DNA from: Armigeres subalbatus
Taxonomy: Eukaryota; Arthropoda; Insecta; Diptera; Culicidae
DNA: 64,000 nt
Direction: 5' to 3'
NCBI RefSeq assembly: GCF_024139115.2
Contig: NC_085141.1
Location: 170,326,994 to 170,390,993, forward strand
Shown here: positions 1 through 9,819 of the stretch, one piece after another
How positions within the stretch are numbered: position 1 is the stretch's first letter
Layout: each line of letters opens with the position of its first letter
Position numbers and translations under genes: made by a program
The notes under the pieces: model-generated
The model's database searches: none
What the model was told of the DNA's origin: nothing
What the model saw: the letters and a program-made list of their open reading frames with translations, nothing else

Positions 1-461
1 AATATCATAAAATCAATAAGAACTTCTTCAGTTTCTCCAAAAATCTTCCCGATATAACAAATTATTCAGAAAGAATTATGATATCAGATTTGTTTTATTC
101 TTCTCTATATTTATCAAAATTCTTTTGATTGATTGAATAGTTTCATCAGAAATTTTTCTGGGTGCTGCTTAATATGCTTCTTCCGTTTCTAAAAATACAC
201 TTCAAGTACTATCCTGAGATTTCTCCAAAGATCCTCAAGCATGTTTTCATTGATTCTATAATAAATTTCCTTCGATTTTGTTACAATTCATCTGAAAGAT
301 TTGTTGCATTCTGTATGTATCTGAATGTTTATATAAACAATTAAAATCAGGACTGCCAAACATGCGGCCCGTGCCCCATTTGTTTGTTACCAGCGACGCA
401 CGTGTTAGAAAAAATACTTCATAGCCGGTCTACAACAGGCCAGGCATAGGTATATTGACGC

Positions 462-535
462 CGACTTAGGAGCCTTCGGCTACAAAGCAAGGTCATGCTG
501 AAGGTAGCTCGGTTCGATTCCCGGTTCGGTCTTGA
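462..535 (+). repeat. 5' fragment of Feilai-like tRNA-derived SINE
   Basis: The stretch CGGCTACAAAGCAAGGTCAT followed by GGTTCGATTCCCGGTTC matches the tRNA-like head shared with the fuller copies at 21746 and 38536. The second piece is a pol III B-box-like sequence. The SINE body and the GAA-rich tail are absent, so this is a fragment. Confidence 0.55.
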
Positions 536-900
536 CGTAGTCGTCTCCTCCGATGCCTTGACCCTCAGAGCCTGTGGTATCAACGCCATATAAATGTTCT
601 TCCATGCCTCGAATTGTTGCTTCCACCTTTCGATCACCATACGTTTGTCAGACTAGATGCACGCCCATCCTTATCCTGCACATCTTTGTTTGTGGTAACA
701 TCCAACAATTTGGCAAGGTTGTTTGCTTATTTTGTATATCAGAGTGCCGAAGCGCTGGTACAACAACATAGTCAGAATAATCGAAGTCGTTCAGATGCTA
801 CATAGCAAAAGGTTGCCACGATTTGGTATACGTCGATCTCACTTACCATGATCTCGTCGATTATGATCAAGAACACAAGAACAACAAGAAAAATAGCACC
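536..900 (-). pseudogene. Decayed LINE ORF2 scrap
   Basis: On the minus strand near 560-640 the peptide VIERWKQQFEAW resembles the linker between endonuclease and reverse transcriptase in mosquito LINEs. The intact counterpart in this window reads AARWKQHFETLLNG near 46320. The rest is too degraded to translate. Assignment is weak and rests on the short peptide match. Confidence 0.3.
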
Positions 901-1775
901 ATCATGTTTTTTATTCATATTTTCTGAATAACAGATGATGGTTATTTCAGTTCAGAATGTTAGCACATTCTGTTTCGCAACTTTTCAGTGCATTACAATG
1001 ATAATTAATATAATTGCAGATATACATTGACATACATTGTGCGAAATGAAAATACGACCACTTCAATTTTTCATCCATGTTTAGCAATATTTTAGCCGAA
1101 ACCATCTCAAAATACAAGATAAAGTCATTCTTTGGAAATTACTTCAAAAATTCATTGTTTTATGAACAGAATCATTTTTCCAAGAGTGTTCGGCTCGAAA
1201 TGCTAGGATCGAAAACGAAATTTTATCATATTTATGTCGTCGAATCATTTACCTTTTGTCATAAAAGTAACGAGCAAGTATAAGCCAAAGGTTCTCTAAG
1301 GAATGAGGATCCGGAGAACAGGCTAAATTTTCAAAACTAGCTATATTTTTCTCGTGTTTTAGTCAATTCAAAGTTGTGAGTCGTTGTATTATCAATCTGG
1401 AAAGATAGTTATTGGCCCATGAATGACCCGCCTTGTTTGTTTGGGCTTATCTCTAGCATCTTGTTGATACTCACACCAATGAAAGATTTACCCGAAATTG
1501 AAAATCCCTCATAATAACCATTACTTCATCACCTAGGTTTCGGCTAATTTTAGCACCAGTTCTTGGAGCAGACCGTCAAATAGTATTGTCAACCACCAAG
1601 ACCATCAAGATTAAACTTCCGACGAAAGGAAGTACATTCATCAATTCGTTTGTGCAGGTAATATACACAATATCAATATCACATCAAAACTAATTCTATT
1701 ATGTTTAAATCGTCTTGCCGAGCCTTTTGCGCCACTTTAAGTTTTCATTGCTTGCCAGAATTAGAAACACATATC

Positions 1776-2419
1776 TGTGGTGTTTCCGCCCATCCATTTT
1801 CGGCTGGTTGGTTTTCTTAAAATTTGCAGAACTGTATGTTTCAGAACCTTCTGGCACAAGAATAGAATACTGAATGAGTCTTTTCTTTCGCACGTGGTGC
1901 ATTTTGGTCTGACATGCCTACTTCGATCATATTTCAAAATTACTTCAAATTTTAAGGTCACTCCTGACGGAATCCAAGATTAAAAGTGCTCGCGTTTTCG
2001 GAGGCACACCACTCGATACGGAAGCAACGCACAACTGTCATTTTTATTATTTCACGCATGCTGCGACGCAGCAAAGCTAAATCAACAAAAATGACAGTTG
2101 TGCGCCGCCTCTGAGTCGAGTGGTGTGCCCCCGAAAACGCGAGCACTTTTAATCCTGGATTCCGTCAGGAGTGACCTTAAAACTTGAAATTCAAATTTGC
2201 TATAATTTATTATAGTGGTTTGTGTATCGGCTCAATCTTATGGTATGCTTATATTATTCAAACGGAATAATAACATCGCAGTTTTATTTACACTGTTAAT
2301 ATTTTTTTTTGCTTTAGGTTATTATACAGAATTTTAAATCTTGCTTATAAACAGATATCCTATATACCTAATATACAATTATTTTAGTATTTATTATAAA
2401 TCATGTCCAGATCACTACA
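1776..2419 (-). repeat. 3' LTR of the gypsy-type element, split by a MITE
   Basis: This matches the right-hand repeat at 9388-9814. By eye the only differences are the inserted 225 bp (MITE plus one TTAA), a missing 9-bp tandem copy of the GCTATAATT type, and one base in a T run. In element orientation it begins TGTAGTGATC and ends AACACCACA. Confidence 0.93.
1956..2176. mobile_element. 221-bp palindromic MITE with TTAA duplication
   Basis: The ends are GGTCACTCCTGACGGAATCC and its reverse complement, and the two halves stay nearly complementary almost to the centre. TTAA occurs on both sides (1952-1955 and 2177-2180). The other LTR of the host element has the uninterrupted sequence with a single TTAA. 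TTAA targeting is the habit of piggyBac-group transposases, so a piggyBac-type mobiliser is inferred. No transposase is encoded. Confidence 0.93.
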
Positions 2420-2440
2420 TCTTTCATCTCCTGTACTCCC
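2420..2440 (-). other. Polypurine tract next to 3' LTR
   Basis: Read on the minus strand, the bases just before the 3' LTR are AGGAGATGAAAGA, purine except for one T. This is the position where plus-strand DNA priming occurs in LTR elements. Confidence 0.6.
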
Positions 2441-3430
2441 TTTTTATGAATTTATTTATTTCGTTGTTAACAAAAATTTTATCTAATAATATGTCTTGTT
2501 TAAATATTTTCTTATCGTGCATCCATTATAAATAAGCGTCATCAAATACCGTTATCGTTCGATTAAACTTTATCATCGACATTTCTCACCAACACGAACG
2601 CACGGTTCGTGGTTGCAAGCAATCCCATTCGATTTTGCCGTGACAGCTGCTCGTGGTAGCAAACAAATTGAGTAAAAATGTGAATGATATGTGCGTGTGC
2701 GTACACGCTCGCAGAAAGCCTAATGAGTCGATACTGAGCAGATGATAATTCATATTTCGTATACATGACATTTGTGTCTTCACTACTACATTCTGAACTA
2801 CCTCCCACATAAGAAGCAGTACAATTATTTACGTCATCTTTTTTTTTTGTTTGTTTATATTTTCTTTATTCACTAATATACGTGCAGTTGTTCTTCTACC
2901 GTACCTTACTATGTACCTGCATTGGTGTTTGTCGTTCTGTTTCGCCGGTTTTGCCTACAAGTATTTATTTACATCCAATGGATGAAACAGACCAAAAGAA
3001 ACAGTAGTGCTGTATATCCGTTTTAAATCGCTGTTTATCTTTGCTGACGGGGTATCGAGTCCTTTCAGCGTGCGCTCAGGATCGGCCAGGGTCGGCCAGG
3101 ATCGATTCAAGCGTCTATACATGACTATTAACCGACGGAACCGTCACATAGGACTTGCATCTGCTGTTGTAGCTTACAATGTTTGTGGTCTTCGATAGCA
3201 GGACTAACTCAATAGAGACAGCCGTTTTCTGATGAAATAAAACGAGGAAGCAGAATTTGAAAGGACGTACATTGCTGTATTTATTGAATGTGATATTCAG
3301 CTATCGAAAAAGTTGGTAGGTTAGTAAGTTTTATTCCATATTTTATTCGAATTCAATTTTTCTTGTATTTTTTTTTTCGATTTACCTTCAATGTACTTCA
3401 AAAGAAAACGGTATATACATATTTGTTATC
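2441..3430 (-). other. Non-coding 3' internal region of the LTR element
   Basis: This roughly 1-kb stretch lies between the end of integrase and the polypurine tract. No env-like frame with signal peptide, protease site or transmembrane segment is visible; only short unrelated frames occur. It is either a long 3' untranslated region or decayed sequence. Confidence 0.5.
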
Positions 3431-3935
3431 TTACCGCGCCGGCTTCCTGATAATTCGCTTCTCCTTTAACGAGCGTTTAGCTTGATTTTGCTGTTCTGGT
3501 ATTGACTGCACAAACTCAGGGTTCGGTAGGACTAAGGTTTCATCACCATTAGGAAGAATATCGTTCTCGCGGTTATTCTGGTTTATTATTTTGCGATCTT
3601 CTAATGACTCCAGTGTGGGCGCTGTTTTCACGTCGTTGATGTTTCGGGCATACTGTACTCCACTCTTGCTCACAATGACCACCTTTGCACCGCTCCTAGT
3701 TATTACCCTGTATCTTTCTGACCCGAAAGTGGGATCTGTTTTACCTTTTTTTGTGTTGAGCAAGTACTACTATGTCTCCTACTTCGATCTCGGAATCCTT
3801 GGCATGATGAACTTGATCCGCATACTTTTTACTTACTAATTTGGCCTCTGCGTCTCGTTCTCGTACGTCTTCACGGTCGAGCTCCTTCTGCTTCGATGGC
3901 CCCATAAGCTTGGAAATGTACCGCGATATTTCCAT
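3431..3935 (-). pseudogene. Integrase C-terminal region, frameshifted
   Basis: Two overlapping minus-strand frames give a charged linker ending in EVGDIVVLAQ and then a segment with RYRVITRSGAKVVIVSKSG and YARNINDVK. This layout resembles the post-catalytic linker and GPY/F-like C-terminal domain of Ty3/gypsy integrases. The two parts are in different frames around 3741-3763, so the copy is broken here. It follows the catalytic core directly. Confidence 0.7.
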
Positions 3936-4285
3936 CCTACAAGAAGTTCGAAAGGCGTAACTCCTAGCCTGCTATGCGGGGTGAGATTATTATGGTTATT
4001 GACGTATTTTTGCAAAGCTTCTCGCCAGTTTTTGCCGTCTAGTCTTGAAGCAGCCAAGGCTTTTATGATGCCTTGGTTTTGGCGTTCTACAGTACCATTC
4101 GACTGAGGGCATAATGGAATGGATTTTCGCACTTTCACTCCTTTATCTTCCCAAAATGAGGTGAAGTTCAGACTTTGAAAAGGTGGGCCATTATCGCTCT
4201 GTATAACAAGCGGATAACCCCAGATCCGAAAGATTTCGCAAAGTGCGGCGTTCGTACACTCTGCGTTGGTGGATCTCATTTCCAT
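3836..4285 (-). pseudogene. Integrase catalytic core (part of pol)
   Basis: The frame contains [11 protein letters not shown], holding the second catalytic Asp, and [14 protein letters not shown], holding the catalytic Glu of the DDE triad. The first Asp lies in the preceding frame (LQIDFLS). [20 protein letters not shown] and [10 protein letters not shown] are typical of the end of retroviral-type integrase cores. A one-base frame change with several stop codons near 4286-4325 separates it from the N-terminal part, so integrase cannot be made from this copy without frame correction. Confidence 0.88.
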
Positions 4286-4320
4286 TACCGCGAGGTGGCG
4301 CGAATACGTATCGACTACTA

Positions 4321-4638
4321 TTAGAATTCACCGGAACCGTAGCCTGGCATTGAAAGAAAGTCTATCTGCAATACTTCCCAGGGACCTTCTGGCAACATTC
4401 TGCTGCACAATGGAACAGGTGGATTTTTCTTAGATAGTACGAAACACGTTTCACATTTCTTTACAAAATTCTCGACTTCTGAAGACATGCCTGGCCACCA
4501 AAAAAAGTCCCGCATGGTTCGCTTCATAGCCACTATTCCAGAGTGACCGCCATGAGCTGCCTTCATAACCTTCTCACGAAGCTGAAATGGTAGAACGGTC
4601 CTATCGTCTTTAAAAACAATGCTTCCCAGATTATGCAA
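4321..4638 (-). pseudogene. Integrase N-terminal zinc-binding domain (part of pol)
   Basis: The frame has AAHGGHSGIVAMKRTM, then FFWWPGMSSEVENFVKKC and CETC, the His-His-Cys-Cys pattern of the integrase zinc-binding domain. It ends in VLQIDFLSMPGYG, which carries the first catalytic Asp of the DDE core. Upstream, between 4640 and 4840, the linker after RNase H is spread over more than one frame. Confidence 0.88.
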
Positions 4639-4843
4639 ACTCTTCTTTTGAGCTTCGTATTTGCGTAACTGATCGGGCCATTTGTCGTGTTTTATTGCCT
4701 CACAAAGTAGTTGAAGTTCTTCATCAGTTTCCGAACATTTTCTATTTCGCTCCAGGAAATTTCTGTTCCACCTACGTCCAAAGCGTACAGAAAATGACTC
4801 TCGTTTTCCTCATCGAATGGTGCCACTTCTTGTGTTTGTCGGA

Positions 4844-5539
4844 TTAGTCTGGATAAGGCGTCCGCCACGTTCTGACTCCCGGTACCCGCTCAATGGTGTA
4901 ATCGTATTGTTGAAGTCGCAGTGCCCATGACTCCGCACGAGTGGTTGCTCTTTTCCCGAGTCGATGGGTACTATTAAAAATGTACTCATTTGCTTCTGCA
5001 TCAGTACGGATTATGAAAGATTTACTAAGAAGGTATGGCGAGAAACGTTCCACTCCCCATACTACTGCAAGAGCTTCTTTCTGTGTATGTGGATAACGCT
5101 GTTCAGTACTCGTGAGAGCTTTGGAGGCACACGCAATAATTCTGGGCTTTCCTTCCGAATTGAATTGTACCAGCACGGCACCTAACCCAATTGGTGAAGC
5201 GTCAACAAACAGTTCAATCTTGTCTGTGCAATTGTAATAGCCAAGTCGCTTGATAATCTTCAAAGCTTCATTTGTCAGGAATTTGAACTCTCTTTCGTGG
5301 TCGTCAGTCCAGACAAACTTGTCAGCATTGGCCACCGCACGAAGATGATGGGTTTTAGCCGCTCGATTTAAGATGAATCTATCGATATACGTAACCAGGC
5401 CGAGAAAGCTTTTAACCTCGGCGCAATTGACCGGTCTCCTGAAGTTTTCTAAGGCCCTAACCTTATCATCCTTAACCTCCCATCCGTCTGATGTTAGTAC
5501 AAAGCCAATGAAGTTTACTATTTGACTTCCAAAACGCAT
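4844..5539 (-). pseudogene. RT connection and RNase H domain (part of pol)
   Basis: The first 40 residues (NFIGFVLTSDGW and FLGLVTYIDRFI) are the end of reverse transcriptase and the connection. RNase H follows with ELFVDASPIGLGAVLVQ, SKALTSTEQRYPHTQKEALAVVWGVE and FIIRTDAEA, typical of Ty3/gypsy RNase H. The frame shifts near 5520-5539 relative to RT and again at the end near 4870, where the usual motif after the RNase H domain lies in another frame. RNase H would degrade the RNA template after first-strand synthesis. Confidence 0.88.
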
Positions 5540-6078
5540 TTTGACGTGTTGAGCTTCACGTTATGATTTGCAAGGCGAGCTAATACTACTGATAGGTTTT
5601 CGTCATGTTCCTCTTTTGTGTGACCGTGAACAAGGATATCGTCGAGGTAGTTTTTTACTCCCTTGCAACCACCCAAGACCTTTCTTTGTAGAATTTCTTG
5701 GAACAGGTCTGGTGCATTGCACAGTCCGAAAGGCAATCGAACACACCGGAACATGCCATATTCCGTGAAAAAATTCGTTAAATGCCTGGATTCACTATCA
5801 AGCTCGACGTGAAAAAATGCATTGGTTAAGTCTATGGTGGAAAACCATTTAGCTCCCTCAAGGTCGGCTAGAATTGACTCTAACGTTGGCATCGCGAAAG
5901 GAGTTCTTTGGATATATCGATTTGGTCCTCTGAGATCGACTACTAATCTTATATCGTCCTTACCTTTTGGGACTACCACTAATGACGAACAGAAAGAAGT
6001 GTCCATATCTTCGGTAACGCGTTCGATTATATCAGCAGATACAAGTTGCATGAGACGCTCTTCAACTCTCGGCTTTAC
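5518..6078 (-). pseudogene. Reverse transcriptase core (part of pol)
   Basis: The frame shows VVPKGKDDIRLVVDLRGPNRYI, WFSTIDLTNAFFHVELD, LPFGLCNAPDLFQEILQ and the active-site box YLDDILVHG (a Y-x-D-D motif). It starts within VKPRVEERLMQLV, typical of the beginning of gypsy RT. The apparent start codon at 6108 lies inside the inserted MITE, so it is not the natural start; upstream pol resumes on the far side at 6425. A one-base frame change near 5520-5539 separates it from the connection domain. Confidence 0.9.
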
Positions 6079-6417
6079 CACAGAGAACAGACACGGATGC
6101 TCGAACAAAATTCCGGTAAAAACGTGTGTAAAGATTTAAATCGCACCTCAGCGCCGCCAACGCAGACTGCCCAACATAAAAACTCAATCTCACTAAGTGA
6201 TGGCGTTGGCATACACTACATAAACAATGTAGTGCTGCCACCTAGGAGCGAGCCTATTAGAAATTCGGAATGAACACACAAGCAAAACACGGCAGATTTT
6301 AACTATATTTATCAACACACTAGCACCACACAACAAGGGCATAACGACATACTTCAAAATGACCAGTACAAACTTTTACACAAGCATGCGAATGAAGATG
6401 AACGTCTGTTCTCTGTG
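6079..6417. mobile_element. 339-bp MITE inserted in pol
   Basis: The ends are the 14-bp inverted repeat CACAGAGAACAGAC and GTCTGTTCTCTGTG. GCTTTAC occurs at both sides (6072-6078 and 6418-6424); the outer G makes the duplication 8 bp if one terminal base is assigned to it. Only about 14 bp of terminal repeat is conserved and no transposase is coded. The short TIR with a 7-8 bp duplication points to a hAT- or P-like mobiliser, not resolved here. Confidence 0.88.
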
Positions 6418-6424
6418 GCTTTAC

Positions 6425-6991
6425 TGCTTGCGGAATATTTACAAATACGTTTCTGCATGGTGGCTCCGACTTGTTGTAATGAATTTTTACTGGTTGAACG
6501 TTGAATTTCGGAAAGGGCTCGTTCGATATTAATGATGCCACGTCAATGCTTGTACTTTTCTGTTCGTAAAGGGGTACTGTTACCACCGGTACTTTGAGCC
6601 CAAGCAACAGAACACTGTACCTGGTTGCTGTTGCTCTTCCAAGCAAGGCTCTGGTTTCGTTAACGACATAGAATTTCTCTATCAGGACCGGTCGTTCGTC
6701 CGACAGGTACAAATAAGCTTCGAATGTTGCAACCACGTTTATTCCATCTGGCGTTGCGTACGCTTTCAGATGACGGTCCGATCCGCTCTGCAGGTTGAAG
6801 ATATCCTTTTTGTATCGGTCATCGCTCATTAGCAAACTAAACGACTTCTCCGTGAACGTATTCACCTGAGCTCCAGAGTCGATCAGGAACTCACATGGCA
6901 TTCCAGCCACTTTTGCAGAAACTATGTTGTCGTCACTGTCCACGTATATCTGATATAATATCATCATGTCGGCACGATCTGCCATTCGCAC
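6425..6991 (-). pseudogene. Aspartic protease region (start of pol)
   Basis: The frame has CEFLIDSGAQVNTFTEKSF, where DSGA is the catalytic aspartyl-protease loop, and later ALLGRATATRYSVLLLG, matching the second conserved Gly-containing loop of retroviral-type proteases. It then runs into FPKFNVQPVKIHYNK and NVFVNIPQAVKP, the usual lead-in to RT. The reading frame goes on into the MITE and stops there at 6320; those final residues are not native. Pol is in a separate frame from gag with about 300 bp between them. Confidence 0.85.
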
Positions 6992-7291
6992 AGCCTTCTG
7001 TCAATAAAGTTTGACCTTAGTTAGTTCATAAAACAATGTTCTATAATAAAACAATGTCACGTTGATTGTAAAATGGCTAAGCATACTACTGCTAGAAACA
7101 TAGTTTTACTAGTATGTTATTAGCAATTCTTTCAAGCTAAATAATAGCCGAACTTATATATGTTTTTCAATGTTTTATTTAAAACTTAGATAATTCAATT
7201 CAAGTACATATTATTCAAGTAAAAGTTGAGCTCATAAAAATTTTCATTGAATAATCAACGTGTCATTGTGAACTAATATGATACTAAATAA
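6992..7291 (-). other. AT-rich spacer between gag and pol
   Basis: No domain or long frame is seen. In an intact relative this would be short or absent if gag and pol are joined by frameshifting, so it may be a spacer or a further decayed insertion. No terminal repeats or target duplication were found. Confidence 0.35.
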
Positions 7292-8575
7292 CTAATTCTC
7301 TGAGGTTTCACTCACTTCCAACGGAACGACTTCGGAATCCGATTTCTCTATCGCCGCGATTTTCTCGATTTTCGCCTCCGAAAGTCTCATTTTGCCATCC
7401 GTAGTGTTCTTGAACTCACGAGAGATATTCGAGTTACGGCATGCTCTTCTGATATGACCTATATTGCCGCACCCCAAACATGTTTTATCCACTGCGGTAC
7501 ATTCGGATGGTTGGTGGAAAACGCTACTACATCTCCAGCATCTCTCAGGGCCATTTTCCGGATCGAATGGTGTTTTTCGGTTTCTTTCATTTCCTCCTGT
7601 ATACCTGAATCTTTGAATTGGATTGTATCGATCAACTCTTCTGCGCGAGGCAATATGCTGGAATCTTCCTCGTCTTGGGTTGTAACGTGAGTTTGCTCCT
7701 CGGTCATTGGTATTATACCCGGCGCTCACCTGTGCAATCAATGTGGAATCTGGGTTCCTGTTGTTCTGTTTGAAAAACTCCTCGTTGATCTTAATCGCTT
7801 CGAGCTCCCGTACTTTATCCACTAGGCTTGCAAACGTACCTTTTCGGCTGAGCATTTTAAGGGCTGCGATGCGAACTTCCCGACACATCGCATGCTCTGC
7901 TATGGCGCCTACTATCTCTTCAAATTCTTTATCTTCTCCAAACTCGCACAGGCGAGCTGTATCACCGACTCGAGTGATAAACGACAGACTAGTCTCACCT
8001 GGCTTCTGCTTCATCATAGCCAATTTCCGTCTCTGTAGCATCACATCGGATCCTGAACCGAAATACGACTTGAGACGATGCATTGCGTTCGCGAATGGTT
8101 CAATAGCTGCATCTGGTGCATCATGCTGTGACTTAGTATTCCGAAAGATTCTCAGCAGTCGTGGTCCGGCCTTAATTTTGAAAATAGTGAATTTTGTACT
8201 TTCATCATCCACGCCAGCAAGGCGTAATGTATCCTCCAATAGCTCCCTCCATGTTTCATATGAATGTCTGTATATTTCATCATCTCCGTCTCCGGGCTTG
8301 CATTCGGGTACACTGATTGATGACACCGATAATTGATTTACTGATGACATAAATCTTGACTCTTCCAGATTGCCGTATAATGTTGGTGCTGCTCTCTGTG
8401 TGCTTGAGGAACCTGATGCTGGAATGAACTCAATGCTACCATCATCGCTCACTGGTTCGGATGCACAATGTTGGTCAGCTCCAAGAACCTCTTTATCTTC
8501 GTGAGCCTTTAGCTGTAATTTGAGTTGCTCGATCAGCACTTTCCCTGCTTCCAACTCATCAGATAGAGCTTTCAC
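7292..8575 (-). CDS. gag: Gag polyprotein of the LTR retrotransposon
   Basis: This is an intact 427-residue frame starting MKALSDELEAGKVLIEQL, a probable N-terminal helix. Residues about 90-290 form the capsid-like region, with HSYETWRELLEDTLRL and LSFITRVGDTARLCEFG. Near residues 350-385 there are two zinc knuckles of the C-x2-C-x4-H-x4-C form, starting CWRCSSVFHQPSEC and CLGCGNIGHIRRAC, which bind genomic RNA in nucleocapsid. A basic Arg- and Asn-rich stretch precedes the knuckles. Gag assembles the virus-like particle. This is the only major frame of the element without a visible break, in contrast with pol. Confidence 0.9.
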   Translation of the reverse strand: MKALSDELEAGKVLIEQLKLQLKAHEDKEVLGADQHCASEPVSDDGSIEFIPASGSSSTQRAAPTLYGNLEESRFMSSVNQLSVSSISVPECKPGDGDDEIYRHSYETWRELLEDTLRLAGVDDESTKFTIFKIKAGPRLLRIFRNTKSQHDAPDAAIEPFANAMHRLKSYFGSGSDVMLQRRKLAMMKQKPGETSLSFITRVGDTARLCEFGEDKEFEEIVGAIAEHAMCREVRIAALKMLSRKGTFASLVDKVRELEAIKINEEFFKQNNRNPDSTLIAQVSAGYNTNDRGANSRYNPRRGRFQHIASRRRVDRYNPIQRFRYTGGNERNRKTPFDPENGPERCWRCSSVFHQPSECTAVDKTCLGCGNIGHIRRACRNSNISREFKNTTDGKMRLSEAKIEKIAAIEKSDSEVVPLEVSETSEN

Positions 8576-9056
8576 TTTTCACTCAGTACGGAATGCGTGC
8601 TTTCTTGTACGCCATCACTCGACGTTTGCTTAAACGAAGCAGTTTGGGCACGTGGGATAGACCGCTTTGATTTTAACTTTTTGGACGATTTTTGCTGTAA
8701 ACCAAGGTAAAGTACATTACATTTTTTTACCGTGTATATATATATTTATATATATTTTTTAATCACTAAATTCTGTCGTTACTCGGCACTATCTTATACT
8801 AAATCTACACTGAAAGATGTGTCAATATGCCAAGAAATCTGCCGTCTAGTTTTTGTTTCAGACCTTCCACAATCATTTAGTATTTCTTTTGTAATTCACT
8901 CTTTTTTCTTTTTTTTTTTTGCAAGCAATTATTGTCGTCGCTTTGCCTTTCGAAACCCAAAAAAATACCCGATTTCATCAAGTTACGTCTTCAACACCTT
9001 AGGTTGATCTGCTTTTTCAAGTTTGCAAGTAAAAATTAAAGATTGCCTTCTTTTTT

Positions 9057-9287
9057 TTCAAGCTTGGCCTTGCGCAAGCTAATAAGATTCCTCAGACTTG
9101 GCCTTATCGCAAGTGGAAATTTACTATTCTTTTTTCTGACTTGGCCTCAAGCAAGCTAATAAAGTTCCTCAGACTTGGCCTTATCGCAAGCGGGAAATTA
9201 TCTATTCCTTTTTTTCAAGCTTGACCTCGTGCAAGCTAATAAAGTTCCTCAGACTTGGCCATATCACAAGTGGGAAATATGCACTCC
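9057..9287. repeat. Three approximately 79-bp tandem repeats in the LTR-element leader
   Basis: Each unit contains GCAAGCTAATAA, TTCCTCAGACTTGGCC and ATCGCAAG (ATCACAAG in the third) in the same order and spacing; units start near 9057, 9137 and 9216. The second and third are more alike than the first. They sit between the primer-binding region and gag, where packaging or regulatory signals often lie. Confidence 0.8.
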
Positions 9288-9369
9288 AAATGGTTACTAT
9301 AGGAGCCACTTTGGAACTCATGCGACTTCTTTGTACAAACCGTTCCATCTCATTTTTTTTGAGATACTC

Positions 9370-9387
9370 ACCATTCTGCTGCGCCAA
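9370..9387 (-). other. Candidate primer-binding site
   Basis: In element orientation the LTR ends CACCACA and is followed after one T by TGGCGCAGCAGAATGG. TGG is the complement of the tRNA CCA end, and TGGCGCAG also complements the end of many eukaryotic serine tRNAs. Only about eight bases fit, so the tRNA identity is tentative. Confidence 0.5.
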
Positions 9388-9814
9388 TGTGGTGTTTCCG
9401 CCCATCCATTTTCGGCTGGTTGGTTTTCTTAAAATTTGCAGAACTGTATGTTTCAGAACCTTCTGGCACAAGAATAGAATACTGAATGAGTCTTTTCTTT
9501 CGCACGTGGTGCATTTTGGTCTGACATGCCTACTTCGATCATATTTCAAAATTACTTCAAATTTTAAAACTTGAAATTCAAATTTGCTATAATTGCTATA
9601 ATTTATTATAGTGGTTTGTGTATCGGCTCAATCTTATGGTATGCTTATATTATTCAAACGGAATAATAACATCGCAGTTTTATTTACACTGTTAATATTT
9701 TTTTTGCTTTAGGTTATTATACAGAATTTTAAATCTTGCTTATAAACAGATATCCTATATACCTAATATACAATTATTTTAGTATTTATTATAAATCATG
9801 TCCAGATCACTACA
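9388..9814 (-). promoter_or_regulatory. 5' LTR of the gypsy-type element
   Basis: The 427-bp repeat begins TGTAGTGATC and ends CCACA in element orientation, and ATATC follows on the genome side. It would carry the promoter and poly(A) signals; on the minus strand an AATAAA lies near 9680. It differs from the 3' LTR by a 9-bp tandem duplication and a T-run base, apart from the MITE. Confidence 0.9.
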
Positions 9815-9819
9815 ATATC

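Larger units (their letters stand above)
1..1770. other. AT-rich unassigned flank with repeat scraps
   Basis: No convincing coding sequence is seen; the open frames are short and lack recognisable domains. The stretch ends at the target duplication of the LTR retrotransposon. Within it only a tRNA-like SINE scrap and a decayed LINE scrap could be named. Confidence 0.5.
8576..9387 (-). other. 5' leader of the LTR retrotransposon
   Basis: This is the transcribed untranslated region between the 5' LTR and gag. It contains a TA-rich microsatellite (8735-8760), T runs, and three tandem repeats at 9057-9287. The primer-binding-like site is at its LTR end. Confidence 0.7.
1776..9814 (-). mobile_element. 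Complete Ty3/gypsy-type LTR retrotransposon
   Basis: Two direct repeats at 1776-2419 and 9388-9814 bound an internal region coding gag, protease, RT, RNase H and integrase on the minus strand. The repeats run TG...CA and are flanked outside by the 5-bp duplication ATATC (1771-1775 and 9815-9819), the duplication size expected for Ty3/gypsy elements. Internal order PR-RT-RH-IN also fits Ty3/gypsy. A primer-binding-like site and a polypurine tract lie next to the LTRs. Full length is 8039 bp, of which about 560 bp are two later or inherited MITE insertions. No envelope gene was recognised in the roughly 1 kb between integrase and the 3' LTR. Confidence 0.93.

Noticed and set aside
2420..3430. 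Envelope gene of the LTR element
   Set aside because: No long frame, signal peptide or membrane segment in this region.
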